Source: Deferribacter autotrophicus (lineage in GTDB: Bacteria; Chrysiogenota; Deferribacteres; Deferribacterales; Deferribacteraceae). From it: a stretch of 64,000 nucleotides of DNA. A model generated the notes under the pieces. It did not search any database. It saw only the letters and a list, made by a program, of their open reading frames with translations, and had not been told where the DNA came from. Where the stretch lies: positions 131,501 through 195,500 of the forward strand of contig NZ_VFJB01000003.1 of assembly GCF_008362905.1 (NCBI RefSeq), written 5' to 3'. Within the stretch, counting starts at the first letter, position 1. Every line of letters begins with the position of its first letter. Positions 17,371 through 25,070 of this stretch are shown here, piece after piece. A program made the position numbers and the translations under genes.

Positions 17371-18363
17371 ATGAAGGCAGTTATCTGTGATGGTTTTGGT
17401 GGGGTTGATGTTTTAAAAGTTGTGGATGTGGATATTCCAAAGCCAAAAGAAAATCAGGTTTTGATTAAAGTTGCAGCCACATCGATAAACAGACCTGATC
17501 TTGTTCAAAGGGAAGGAAAATACCCTCCCCCTCCAGGAGAGTCTGAAATACTGGGACTTGAGGTTGCCGGTGTCATTGAGGAATTGGGTAGTAATGTAAA
17601 AGGTTGGAAAAAAGGGGACAGAGTTGTTGCTCTTGTGGGCGGTGGTGGTTATGCTGAATATGCGGTTGCCTATGCAGATCATTTAATTCCTATTCCTGAT
17701 TCAATGACATATGAAGAAGCTGCTTGTATATGTGAATCTTATATTACTGCATTTTTGAATGTCTTTCTTTTAGGTGAGTTGAAGGATGGTAATTATGCCA
17801 TTTTTCATGGTGGTGGTGGCGGAGTAAATACTGCTGCTATTCAGATTACAAAAGCTCTTACTCCAAATGTTAAAATCATTGTAACTGTGGCACCTGAAAA
17901 GATGGAAAAGGTGAAAGAGCTTGGTGTCGATTTACTGATAAATTACAAAGAAAATCCTGATTTTTCTCCAATTGTAAGAGAGTACACAAATAAAAGAGGT
18001 GTGGATGTTATTCTTGACCATATTGGTGCAGCCTATCTTGAGCCTAATATAAAATCGTTGGCTTATGCCGGAAGGCTTGTAATTATTGGAGTTACAAGTG
18101 GAATTAAAGCTGAAATAAATCTCGGATTGGTTATGGTAAAAAGGCACAAGATAATCGGCTCTGTTTTGCGTTCAAGACCTGTGGAAGAGAAATCTGAAAT
18201 TATCAAAGCCTTTCGTGAAAGAGTTATGCCAAAATTTGCTGATAGAACAATCGTTCCAATTATTTATAAAGTATTTTCTTTAGATGATGTTAGAGAAGCT
18301 CATCAAACCATGGAAGATGACAAGCACTTTGGCAAAATCGTTCTTAAGATTGCAGATTTATAA
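17371..18363 (+). CDS. NAD(P)H:quinone oxidoreductase, PIG3/QOR type
   Basis: This is a zinc-independent medium-chain dehydrogenase/reductase of about 330 residues. The N-terminal GroES-like fold includes SINRPDLVQREGKYPPPPG and GLEVAGVIEELG, typical of the TP53I3/PIG3 quinone reductase group. The Rossmann part has a glycine-rich HGGGGGVNTAAIQ loop near residue 145 and no structural-zinc Cys cluster. I start at MKAVICDGF, with GAGGAGG 7-8 bases upstream, rather than at the ATG five codons earlier. The usual reaction is NADPH-dependent reduction of quinones; the true substrate is unknown. Confidence 0.85.
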   Translation: MKAVICDGFGGVDVLKVVDVDIPKPKENQVLIKVAATSINRPDLVQREGKYPPPPGESEILGLEVAGVIEELGSNVKGWKKGDRVVALVGGGGYAEYAVAYADHLIPIPDSMTYEEAACICESYITAFLNVFLLGELKDGNYAIFHGGGGGVNTAAIQITKALTPNVKIIVTVAPEKMEKVKELGVDLLINYKENPDFSPIVREYTNKRGVDVILDHIGAAYLEPNIKSLAYAGRLVIIGVTSGIKAEINLGLVMVKRHKIIGSVLRSRPVEEKSEIIKAFRERVMPKFADRTIVPIIYKVFSLDDVREAHQTMEDDKHFGKIVLKIADL

Positions 18364-18373
18364 AGAAGCAATG

Positions 18374-18392
18374 AAGGGGGATTTCCCCCTTT
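18374..18392. terminator. Bidirectional terminator between convergent genes
   Basis: Stem AAGGGGGA-TT-TCCCCCTT lies between the quinone reductase and the aminotransferase ends. T-rich sequence follows on the plus side and A/T on the other. Confidence 0.75.
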
Positions 18393-18393
18393 A

Positions 18394-19506
18394 TTATTTT
18401 AATAAGTATTCTTTTAATCGTTCTATACCGATTTTCATATGGTTTATTTCTCTTGTAAAGGCAAAGCGGATATAATGATTTGTCTTATTTTTTCCAAAGT
18501 CTATTCCCGGTGTTATTGCCACTCTTGTATCCTTTAAAATCTTTTGACAGAGACTAAAAGAATCATCAGAATATCTGGATGAATTTACCCAGATATAAAA
18601 ACCACCTTGGGGAACGGTTTTTATATCAAAAATCTCTTTAAGCTCATTGTATAGGAAATCTCTTCTTTTTTCATAAACTGTTTTTACATAATTCAGATAT
18701 TCGTAATCAAAAGCAGCAATTCCTGCGTACTGGCTGATTGTGGGTGCAGAGATAAACATATTTTGTTGGAGTATCTCCCCTCTTCTTACCAAATGTTTTG
18801 GCAGTATAATCCATCCTGCTCTGATTCCCGGCATACAAAAATATTTTGAAAAGCCATTTATCACAATTGCATTGTCAGAAAATTGCAAAGCTGAATATTC
18901 TTGGAAATTTTCATAAACAAGCCCGTGATAGATTTCGTCTGAAATAAGATAAATACCGTTTTTCTCACAGTAAGCTATTAAATCTTTTAAATTTTCTTTA
19001 TCATAAATTGTGCCTGTGGGATTTGCTGGGGATGAAATTAATAAACCTTTTATTTTTTTACCCTTTAACATATCAGGCACAATTTGATAATTGGTTGATT
19101 CATCAACAGGGATACTCAAATGATCTATTTTGAAGATTTTTGCTATGTTTTTATAACATGGATATGTGGGGTCACTAAAAGCAAGTACTTCTTTTTTTTC
19201 AATAAGTAGGTTAAAGGCTAAATTAAAAGCACCGGATGTTCCTACTGTAACTATGATTCTATCAGGATCAACTTTCACGTTATACTTTTTTTTGTAAAAT
19301 TCGGCTATTTTTTCTCTAAGAGGTAGTATCCCCTTTGATTCTGTGTATCCAAATGATTCGGCTACTTTTTCTTTTATAGTTTCAATTACTTTGGGTGACG
19401 GTTTTAAGTCAGGCTCTCCAACTTCAAAATGTATGGCATCATCAAACTTTCTTGATTCTCTTATTATATCCATCACAATAAAAGGATCGATGTCAAAGTT
19501 GCTCAT
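18394..19506 (-). CDS. Class I/II pyridoxal-phosphate aminotransferase
   Basis: This fold-type I aminotransferase has 370 residues. Visible are FEVGEPDLKPSP near the N-terminus, the FSDPTYPCY and SSPANPTGTIY segments, the PLP-phenol-binding DEIYHGLVY, the Schiff-base lysine in NGFSKYFCMPGIRAGW, and a late Arg in HYIRFAFTR. The family includes aspartate, alanine and aromatic aminotransferases; the amino-acid substrate cannot be read from sequence alone. It is monocistronic, with a shared terminator at its end. Confidence 0.88.
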   Translation of the reverse strand: MSNFDIDPFIVMDIIRESRKFDDAIHFEVGEPDLKPSPKVIETIKEKVAESFGYTESKGILPLREKIAEFYKKKYNVKVDPDRIIVTVGTSGAFNLAFNLLIEKKEVLAFSDPTYPCYKNIAKIFKIDHLSIPVDESTNYQIVPDMLKGKKIKGLLISSPANPTGTIYDKENLKDLIAYCEKNGIYLISDEIYHGLVYENFQEYSALQFSDNAIVINGFSKYFCMPGIRAGWIILPKHLVRRGEILQQNMFISAPTISQYAGIAAFDYEYLNYVKTVYEKRRDFLYNELKEIFDIKTVPQGGFYIWVNSSRYSDDSFSLCQKILKDTRVAITPGIDFGKNKTNHYIRFAFTREINHMKIGIERLKEYLLK

Positions 19507-20082
19507 TGATTTACTCCTTTTGTTTTTGCAATTATATTGTATATCTTTTTGTCTGTAAAGGAGCTTTTATTTGGAGTTACCTCAATAAAGGCTGTGAATG
19601 TAGTGAAGGTTGTAAGAGTTGAAGTAAAAAGAGAAATAGGGAGATAGGGAAATAGAAGAATTAAAATTCGATTTTCGATTTATGCCAAAATCTAGAGCTT
19701 GCATTTTACATTTTTTCTACTTCCCCTATCTTTCTAATTTACTACTTCCCTACTTTCCTTAACTTGTGTGAAGCCAGTATCTAAAACTGGAGTCACCCCA
19801 TTTTTACTAAGACTGTTTTGAATTATGCTTATATGTCAATAAGTTATGTGGAATTGTTTATGGGAAAACATTTTGCTCATTCTCGCCAAACGTCCAGTTT
19901 GGCTCCGAGGTAAGTTCCTCTAAAACCGCCATCCATGGCGGTTTTATGGGAACTTAAACCCGCAAACTGTTTTCCCATAAACCTATAAAACAACCTTTTG
20001 CAAAAAATGGGGTGATGCAAGGTATCTAAAACTGTTGAAAAAAATATTCTGAAAATGTATTATCCTTGTGCGGGGGTGTGAA
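19507..20082. repeat. Intergenic region: shuffled words plus nested inverted-end element
   Basis: No gene is seen. Positions 19620-19760 carry the same vocabulary as 6925-7210 (AAATAGGGAGATAGGGAAATAG, CTACTTCCCCTATCTTTC, CTACTTCCCTACTTTCC). An inverted-end element (19777-20034) follows, and then about 45 bases before the flavoprotein start. Confidence 0.55.
19777..20034. repeat. MITE-like element, copy B, flanked by 13-bp direct repeats
   Basis: The perfect direct repeats GTATCTAAAACTG stand at 19777-19789 and 20022-20034. Between them the ends GAGTCACCCCATTTT and AAAATGGGGTGATGC are inverse. Inside are nested palindromes: GTTTATGGGAAAACA against TGTTTTCCCATAAAC, and AAAACCGCCATCCATGGCGGTTTT. 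The right end TTTTGCAAAAAATGGGGTGA is nearly identical to copy A at 2204-2222. There is no coding capacity. Confidence 0.5.
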
Positions 20083-20619
20083 ATGAATGTTTTTATTGTA
20101 AATGGAAGTCCGAGAAAAGAAGGAAATTCTGCTTTTATCGCAAAAGCACTTTTGGAAAAATATCCTGATGCGACCCTTTTGAATCTTAATGAGATGAATT
20201 ATAAAGGGTGTCAGTCCTGTTATACCTGTAGAAAAGAGAATACTTTTTGTGTGGTTAATGATGATTTAAAGAATGTTTTCGAATCATTAGCAGAAGCCGA
20301 TTTAATCATACTTATTTCACCAAATTATTACGGTTTTGTTACCGGGCAAATGAAGCTTTTTCTTGACAGATGGTATTGCCTCAAAGATGCAAACAGAATG
20401 AGTAAAATGAAAAAAGGTGCAAAGCTCTTTTTTGTGGTTACGCAGGGTGCTCAAAACAGAGACTATGCGTCAAATACGACAAGTTGGGCTAAAAAGGTTT
20501 TTGAAAGTTTTAATCTGAAATTTTATTCTTATATTGTCCCTGGATGTAAGAGTGATTCTTTAGATATGGTAAAGATGAAAATAGATGATTTGAAAATGCA
20601 TCTTAATATGTTTGTTTAG
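20083..20619 (+). CDS. Flavodoxin-fold NAD(P)H-dependent FMN reductase
   Basis: This 178-residue protein has the flavodoxin-like FMN-binding start MNVFIVNGSPRKEGNSAFIA and a loop with Cys residues CQSCYTCRKENTFC (about residues 44-57), followed by PNYYGFVTGQMKLFLDRW. This resembles iron-sulfur flavoprotein/NADPH-dependent FMN reductase relatives; whether the Cys residues bind a cluster is uncertain. I start at the ATG preceded by GGGGGTGTGAA, not the GTG five codons earlier. It ends 7 bases before the next gene. Confidence 0.8.
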   Translation: MNVFIVNGSPRKEGNSAFIAKALLEKYPDATLLNLNEMNYKGCQSCYTCRKENTFCVVNDDLKNVFESLAEADLIILISPNYYGFVTGQMKLFLDRWYCLKDANRMSKMKKGAKLFFVVTQGAQNRDYASNTTSWAKKVFESFNLKFYSYIVPGCKSDSLDMVKMKIDDLKMHLNMFV

Positions 20620-20626
20620 GTGGGAT

Positions 20627-21634
20627 ATGCTTGAGCCAATTATTTGGGAAAAAGACAATTTAAAGCTTTTGGATCAAAGGGTTTTACCCCATAAAAAAGA
20701 ATATATGGTATGCAAGACAGTTAATGATGTGGCCTTTGCCATAAAAGAGATGGTGGTTAGAGGTGCACCTGCCATAGGAGTGTCAGCTGCCTTTGGAGTG
20801 GTTCTTGGTCTAAAAGAAGGAAAATCTATCAATGAAATATATGAGCTGTTAAAGAATACTCGTCCAACCGCTGTCAATCTGATTTGGGCTCTTGATAAGA
20901 TGAAAGGTGCATATGAGTATTGTGATGGTGATATAAATTATATTGAAAAAGTGGCCATAAAGCTTTTCGAAAGAGACATAGAATATAATAGAATGATTGG
21001 TAAGAACGGTGTAACTGTTTTGAATGATGGAGATAATATTCTCACGCACTGTAATGCCGGAGCTCTCGCTACTGCGGGATATGGAACAGCTCTTGGTGTT
21101 TTTAAAGCTGCGAAGGAAGCAGGTTTAAATATTCATGTGTATGTAGATGAAACAAGACCGTATTTACAGGGGGCAAGATTGACAGCTTTTGAATTGATGG
21201 AGGAAGATATCCCCTGTACTTTAATTTGCGATAATATGCCTGGATTTTTAATGAGTCAAAAAAAGATAGACAAAATTATTGTGGGAGCTGATAGAATTGC
21301 AAAAAATGGAGATACGGCAAATAAAATAGGGACTTATCAACTTGCCGTTCTTGCCTATTATCATGATATCCCATTTTATATAGCTGCTCCACTTTCCACC
21401 TTTGATTTTACCATAGAAGATGGAAGTCAGATAAAAATTGAAATGAGAAATGGGGATGAAATCAGAAAAATCAAAGATATTTTTATCTCACCAAAAAATG
21501 TTCCTGTTTATAATCCGGCCTTTGATGTTACACCAAGCCATTTGATAACTGGGTATATAACCGAATTTGGCGTTTTCAGTAGTGTAAATGAACTGCTTAA
21601 CAAAATAAATGAAGGAGGCGAAAATGGGAATTAG
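20627..21634 (+). CDS. mtnA: S-methyl-5-thioribose-1-phosphate isomerase
   Basis: MtnA converts methylthioribose-1-phosphate to methylthioribulose-1-phosphate in methionine salvage. It is 335 residues. It shows VRGAPAIGVSAAFG near residue 48, HCNAGALATAGYGTALG with the catalytic Cys near residue 143, DETRPYLQGARLTA, and VGADRIAKNGDTANKIGTY with the catalytic Asp. I start at MLEPIIWEKD, preceded by AGGTGGG, rather than five codons upstream. It overlaps the aldolase start by 11 bases. Pairing of mtnA with a class II aldolase is notable because some organisms use an aldolase in methylthioribose or 5-deoxyribose salvage, though this aldolase looks like an ordinary FBP aldolase. Confidence 0.93.
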   Translation: MLEPIIWEKDNLKLLDQRVLPHKKEYMVCKTVNDVAFAIKEMVVRGAPAIGVSAAFGVVLGLKEGKSINEIYELLKNTRPTAVNLIWALDKMKGAYEYCDGDINYIEKVAIKLFERDIEYNRMIGKNGVTVLNDGDNILTHCNAGALATAGYGTALGVFKAAKEAGLNIHVYVDETRPYLQGARLTAFELMEEDIPCTLICDNMPGFLMSQKKIDKIIVGADRIAKNGDTANKIGTYQLAVLAYYHDIPFYIAAPLSTFDFTIEDGSQIKIEMRNGDEIRKIKDIFISPKNVPVYNPAFDVTPSHLITGYITEFGVFSSVNELLNKINEGGENGN

Positions 21635-22598
21635 TTACAAAGAGCTCGGCCTTGTGAACACAAGAGAAATGTTTAAAAAAGCAATGGAGGGGAAATACGC
21701 AATTCCGGCTTACAACTTCAATAATCTTGAGCAACTACAGGCCATAATTCAGGCATGTGTTGAGACAAAATCTCCTGTGATACTGCAAGTATCAAAAGGT
21801 GCAAGACAATATGCCAATGCTACCATGTTAAGATATATGGCTATGGGTGCTGTGGAATATGCTAAGGAGCTTGGCTACGAGATACCTATAGCATTACATC
21901 TTGATCATGGAGATACTTTCGAGCTTTGTAAAGCTTGTGTGGATAATGGTTTTTCCTCTGTTATGATTGATGGATCTCATCTACCTTTTGAGGAAAATAT
22001 TGAGCTTACCAGAAAAGTTGTAGAGTATGCACATCAATTTGATGTGACCGTTGAAGGGGAGCTTGGTGTTCTTGCAGGTATTGAGGAGGATGTGCAGGCT
22101 GAAAAATCTCATTATACAAATCCTGATGAAGTGGAAGAGTTTGTTGAAAGGACAGGCGTGGATTCACTTGCTATTTCCATTGGAACTTCTCATGGTGCAT
22201 ATAAATTCAAAGTAAAACCTGGTGAGCCAATTCCGCCTCTTAGATTTGATATTCTTGAAGAAATTGAAAAAAGATTACCAGGATTTCCTATAGTGTTACA
22301 TGGTGCATCATCCGTAATTCCTGAATATGTTGAATTGATAAACAAATATGGCGGTAATTTGGAAGGAGCTGTTGGTATCCCTGAAGATCAATTAAGAAAA
22401 GCGGCAACAAGTGCTGTGTGCAAGATAAACATCGATAGCGATGGCAGACTTGCCTTCACTGCTAAAGTCAGGGAATTTTTATGGAATAACCCTAAAGAAT
22501 TTGATCCAAGAAAATATTTGAAACCTGCCAGAGAAGAGCTTGTAAAGATGTATAAGCATAAAAATATAAATGTTTTAGGAAGTGCCAATAAAGCTTAA
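21624..22598 (+). CDS. fba: Class II fructose-bisphosphate aldolase
   Basis: This zinc-dependent aldolase cleaves or forms fructose-1,6-bisphosphate. It is 324 residues. Motifs are AIPAYNFNNLEQ, the zinc-ligand LHLDHGDTFE (His near residue 80), SSVMIDGSHLPFEENI, EGELGVLAGIEED, ISIGTSHGAYKF and VLHGASSVI with further zinc and phosphate ligands. The start is chosen at MGISYKELG, with GGAGG 6 bases before it. It overlaps the end of mtnA by 11 bases and is followed by a clear terminator. Confidence 0.93.
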   Translation: MGISYKELGLVNTREMFKKAMEGKYAIPAYNFNNLEQLQAIIQACVETKSPVILQVSKGARQYANATMLRYMAMGAVEYAKELGYEIPIALHLDHGDTFELCKACVDNGFSSVMIDGSHLPFEENIELTRKVVEYAHQFDVTVEGELGVLAGIEEDVQAEKSHYTNPDEVEEFVERTGVDSLAISIGTSHGAYKFKVKPGEPIPPLRFDILEEIEKRLPGFPIVLHGASSVIPEYVELINKYGGNLEGAVGIPEDQLRKAATSAVCKINIDSDGRLAFTAKVREFLWNNPKEFDPRKYLKPAREELVKMYKHKNINVLGSANKA

Positions 22599-22613
22599 TA
22601 TAAATCTGAATTT

Positions 22614-22637
22614 AAGCCCCCATCTTTGGGGGCTTTT
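22614..22637 (+). terminator. Rho-independent terminator after the aldolase
   Basis: Stem AAGCCCCC-ATCTTT-GGGGGCTT is followed by TTATGATTT. It lies between convergent fba and ccmD and may serve both. Confidence 0.85.
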
Positions 22638-22642
22638 ATGAT

Positions 22643-22780
22643 TTATTCTTTGATTTCAGATTCCAGAGAATCCACTTTTAAAGTCAGTGACTTGAGCTTT
22701 GAGTTTATTTTTAATAGATAACCAAAAATTAATATCCAGATTACCATGTATGCGGAAAAAAGATACCATAAATTTTTCAT
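22643..22780 (-). CDS. ccmD: CcmD-like small heme exporter protein
   Basis: This 45-residue gene is too short for a routine ORF list. It reads MKNLWYLFSAYMVIWILIFG, one membrane helix, then a basic and acidic helical tail (KINSKLKSLTLKVDSLESEIKE in two parts). CcmD holds holo-CcmE release from the CcmABC complex. Position (13 bases after ccmC in a ccmABC-D order), size and the aromatic-rich N-terminus fit the CcmD family. A GGGAGG ribosome site lies 6 bases before the ATG. Confidence 0.85.
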   Translation of the reverse strand: MKNLWYLFSAYMVIWILIFGYLLKINSKLKSLTLKVDSLESEIKE

Positions 22781-22793
22781 TAATTGCCTCCCG

Positions 22794-23477
22794 TTAATTT
22801 CTGATTTTATTTTCTAAGTATTTAATTTTATCTTCAAGAAGCCCCACTTTAACTCTTTTAAAAAGCATAGATAGATAGAGAAAAGTAAATGCTATAACAG
22901 CGATGATCAAAGCTTTTAGCATATCCGGATGCAGTCCACCGCCACCTTTTTGCAAGACATTTGGATGAATTGTTCTCCACCATCTTATGGACATAAAAAC
23001 TATTGGAACATCAATAAACCCTATTATACCTACTACTGCAGAAAATTTTGCCTTTTTATCATCTTCCTCAACAAACTTTCTAAGCATCAGATAACCCACA
23101 TAAATAAACCAGAGCACAAGGGTGGTAGTGAGTCTAGGATCCCATGTCCACCAGACTCCCCAAACGGGTTTTGCCCAAATAGGACCTGTAATTAAAACTA
23201 TAGTACAGAAAATTATACCGATTTCTGCAGAGGATGAAGCAATCTCATCATAAATTTTCTTTTCGTTGATCAATACAATTATTGAAAACAAAAACGTGAT
23301 AAAAAAAGCAAAGAAAGCTATCCACGCACTTGCCACATGGAAGTAAAAGATTTTCTGGATTGCTCCCATCACCTTTTCCAAAGGTGCGTAAATGAATGCA
23401 AAATACAAAGCAATGGAGATGAGGATAAGGGTTAAATAATCAATAATTTTTTCAATCTTTTTTTCATTAGAGTTCAT
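22794..23477 (-). CDS. ccmC: Heme exporter protein CcmC
   Basis: CcmC presents heme to CcmE at the outer face of the inner membrane. It is 227 residues with six predicted helices. The tryptophan-rich WWD signature reads GPIWAKPVWGVWWTWDPRLTT near residues 105-125, and flanking heme-ligand His residues lie in FYFHVASAW and RTIHPNV. It abuts ccmB, its start directly following the ccmB stop, and continues into ccmD. Confidence 0.93.
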   Translation of the reverse strand: MNSNEKKIEKIIDYLTLILISIALYFAFIYAPLEKVMGAIQKIFYFHVASAWIAFFAFFITFLFSIIVLINEKKIYDEIASSSAEIGIIFCTIVLITGPIWAKPVWGVWWTWDPRLTTTLVLWFIYVGYLMLRKFVEEDDKKAKFSAVVGIIGFIDVPIVFMSIRWWRTIHPNVLQKGGGGLHPDMLKALIIAVIAFTFLYLSMLFKRVKVGLLEDKIKYLENKIRN

Positions 23478-24161
23478 TTATTCCTCCACTACAAAGTCGA
23501 AGATTATGTAAATTACACATGTAAAAACAATATCAAAGACACCGATAAGCTTCAACCATTTAGATGCGTTTTCAAAAGAACCGCTGAAGTAAAAAATATT
23601 CAGGGATTGAATGGAAGCAAGAATGATTGGTACCAACAAAGGCAATAGTAAAAGTGGTAGCATTAATTCTCTTGTTTTTGATTTGACAGAAATAAGAGAA
23701 AAAAGTGTCCCCAACACTGAAAAACCGTAACTGCCGGCAATGAAAACGAGAAGAGTGCCAATAAACTGTTTCTCAAAAAGGTTTATATTGTAAAAGACCA
23801 TGAAAATCGGTACGGTCATCAACTCCATGAGCATTAAAAATAGAAAATTTGAAAAAACCTTACCGAAGAAAATGGCACTTCTGTCCACAGGTGCCAATAA
23901 AAGTGCATTTAAGTTTCCACCATTTATTTCGTTTATCATTGATTTATTGAGTCCTAAAACTCCAGAGAATGTAATTGCCATCCAGAGGATACCTGCTGCA
24001 ATTTCATCTTTATATTCAGCGCCCGGTTCAAAGATAAAACTGAAAACAATAACCACGAGGAGAGAAAAGATTAGCATGGAATTTATAACTTCTTTTGATT
24101 TGAGTTCTAAAATTAAGTCTTTTTCTACTATTTTGAATATTGTTTTAATGTAATTTTTCAT
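23478..24161 (-). CDS. ccmB: Heme exporter membrane subunit CcmB
   Basis: This is the membrane subunit of the CcmAB ATPase, which drives release of holo-CcmE from CcmC. It is 227 residues with six hydrophobic segments. The N-terminal ILELKSKE and the segment GGNLNALLLAPVDRSAIFFGK are typical of CcmB. It overlaps ccmA by 4 bases and abuts ccmC. Confidence 0.92.
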   Translation of the reverse strand: MKNYIKTIFKIVEKDLILELKSKEVINSMLIFSLLVVIVFSFIFEPGAEYKDEIAAGILWMAITFSGVLGLNKSMINEINGGNLNALLLAPVDRSAIFFGKVFSNFLFLMLMELMTVPIFMVFYNINLFEKQFIGTLLVFIAGSYGFSVLGTLFSLISVKSKTRELMLPLLLLPLLVPIILASIQSLNIFYFSGSFENASKWLKLIGVFDIVFTCVIYIIFDFVVEE

Positions 24162-24865
24162 TTTCCACTCACAACGGATAAATAAATGTCTTCAAATTCA
24201 TGTTCTGGGATAACAGATTTATTCTCATTGTAAACAATTTTTCCTTTTTTCATAACCATAATTTTTGTAGCAAGTTCATATCCCTTTGAAAGATTGTGTG
24301 TAATCATAAGAATCGTTTTATTTTTACCAAACTGCTCTTTTAGAATATTCGTTAAAATGTGGGATGCGTGCTGATCAAGTCCTGTGTATGGTTCATCCAA
24401 TAAGATTATTTCTGGGTCATGAAGCAAGGCTCTTGCAATGGATAACCTTTGTAGCATTCCTCTGGAATAATTTCTTACGTAATCATCCTTTCTTTGATAT
24501 AGCTCTACACTCTTAAGCAAAGAGATGATTTTATTATCCAAATTCTGAACATTGTATAAACCACCATAAAATTTAAGATTTTCATATGCTGTCAGGTTTT
24601 CATAGAGAAACGGTTGGTGTGAAATTACTCCGAAATAATTTCTAAAATCATCGGGCAGGTCTTTAAGTGCTACTCCGTTGTAAAATATATTTCCGGCAGT
24701 TGGTTTTATTTGTGTGGAAATAATTTTTAAAAGGGTTGTTTTTCCTGCACCATTTGGTCCGAAAATTGAGACAAAGTCCCCCTTTTCGATATTAAATGAT
24801 ACACCTTTCAATGCGTAATTATTGCCAAACTTCTTTTCAAGATTGGTGACCTTAATTAGTGTCAA
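24158..24865 (-). CDS. ccmA: Heme exporter ATPase CcmA
   Basis: This is the ABC ATPase of the CcmAB complex, 235 residues. Motifs are Walker A GPNGAGKTTLL (about residue 36), signature YSRGMLQRLSIARAL, Walker B IILLDEPYTGLD and the switch His in ITHN. It heads the ccmA-ccmB-ccmC-ccmD run and lies about 200 bases downstream of ccmF on the same strand, with hairpins in between. Confidence 0.9.
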   Translation of the reverse strand: MTLIKVTNLEKKFGNNYALKGVSFNIEKGDFVSIFGPNGAGKTTLLKIISTQIKPTAGNIFYNGVALKDLPDDFRNYFGVISHQPFLYENLTAYENLKFYGGLYNVQNLDNKIISLLKSVELYQRKDDYVRNYSRGMLQRLSIARALLHDPEIILLDEPYTGLDQHASHILTNILKEQFGKNKTILMITHNLSKGYELATKIMVMKKGKIVYNENKSVIPEHEFEDIYLSVVSGK

Positions 24866-24892
24866 ATTAATAGCTCCTTTCGCACAAAACTT

Positions 24893-24912
24893 GGGGGCTT
24901 TGCCTTGCCCCC
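24893..24912 (-). terminator. Hairpin between ccmF and ccmA, possible terminator
   Basis: GGGGGC-8-GCCCCC stem. Read on the minus strand it is followed by AAGTTTTG, a weak T tract. It could end or attenuate transcription from ccmE/ccmF into ccmABCD. Confidence 0.35.
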
Positions 24913-25028
24913 TCGATTTAGTATCCTTGCTATTAAAAGGCTCTTATTTTAACTATCTTCCTCAATTTTATTATAAAATTATGAAAAATGTCGAGTTTTT
25001 TTATGTTTATACATAAAATTTTTTATCA

Positions 25029-25066
25029 CAAGTTAGTCAACGCCTTTTATAGCGTTGACTAACTTG
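25029..25066. repeat. Perfect 15-bp hairpin after ccmF
   Basis: CAAGTTAGTCAACGC is inverted as GCGTTGACTAACTTG with an 8-base loop, 4 bases beyond the ccmF stop. No T-run follows on either strand. It has the same build as the hairpins at 28511 and 28739, which also have TTAGT near the base of the stem. Confidence 0.6.
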
Positions 25067-25070
25067 AGGG

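Noticed and set aside
17142-17390. 82-codon plus-strand frame before the quinone reductase
   Set aside because: It runs antisense through the DUF2202 signal region and into the next gene in another frame; no family resemblance.
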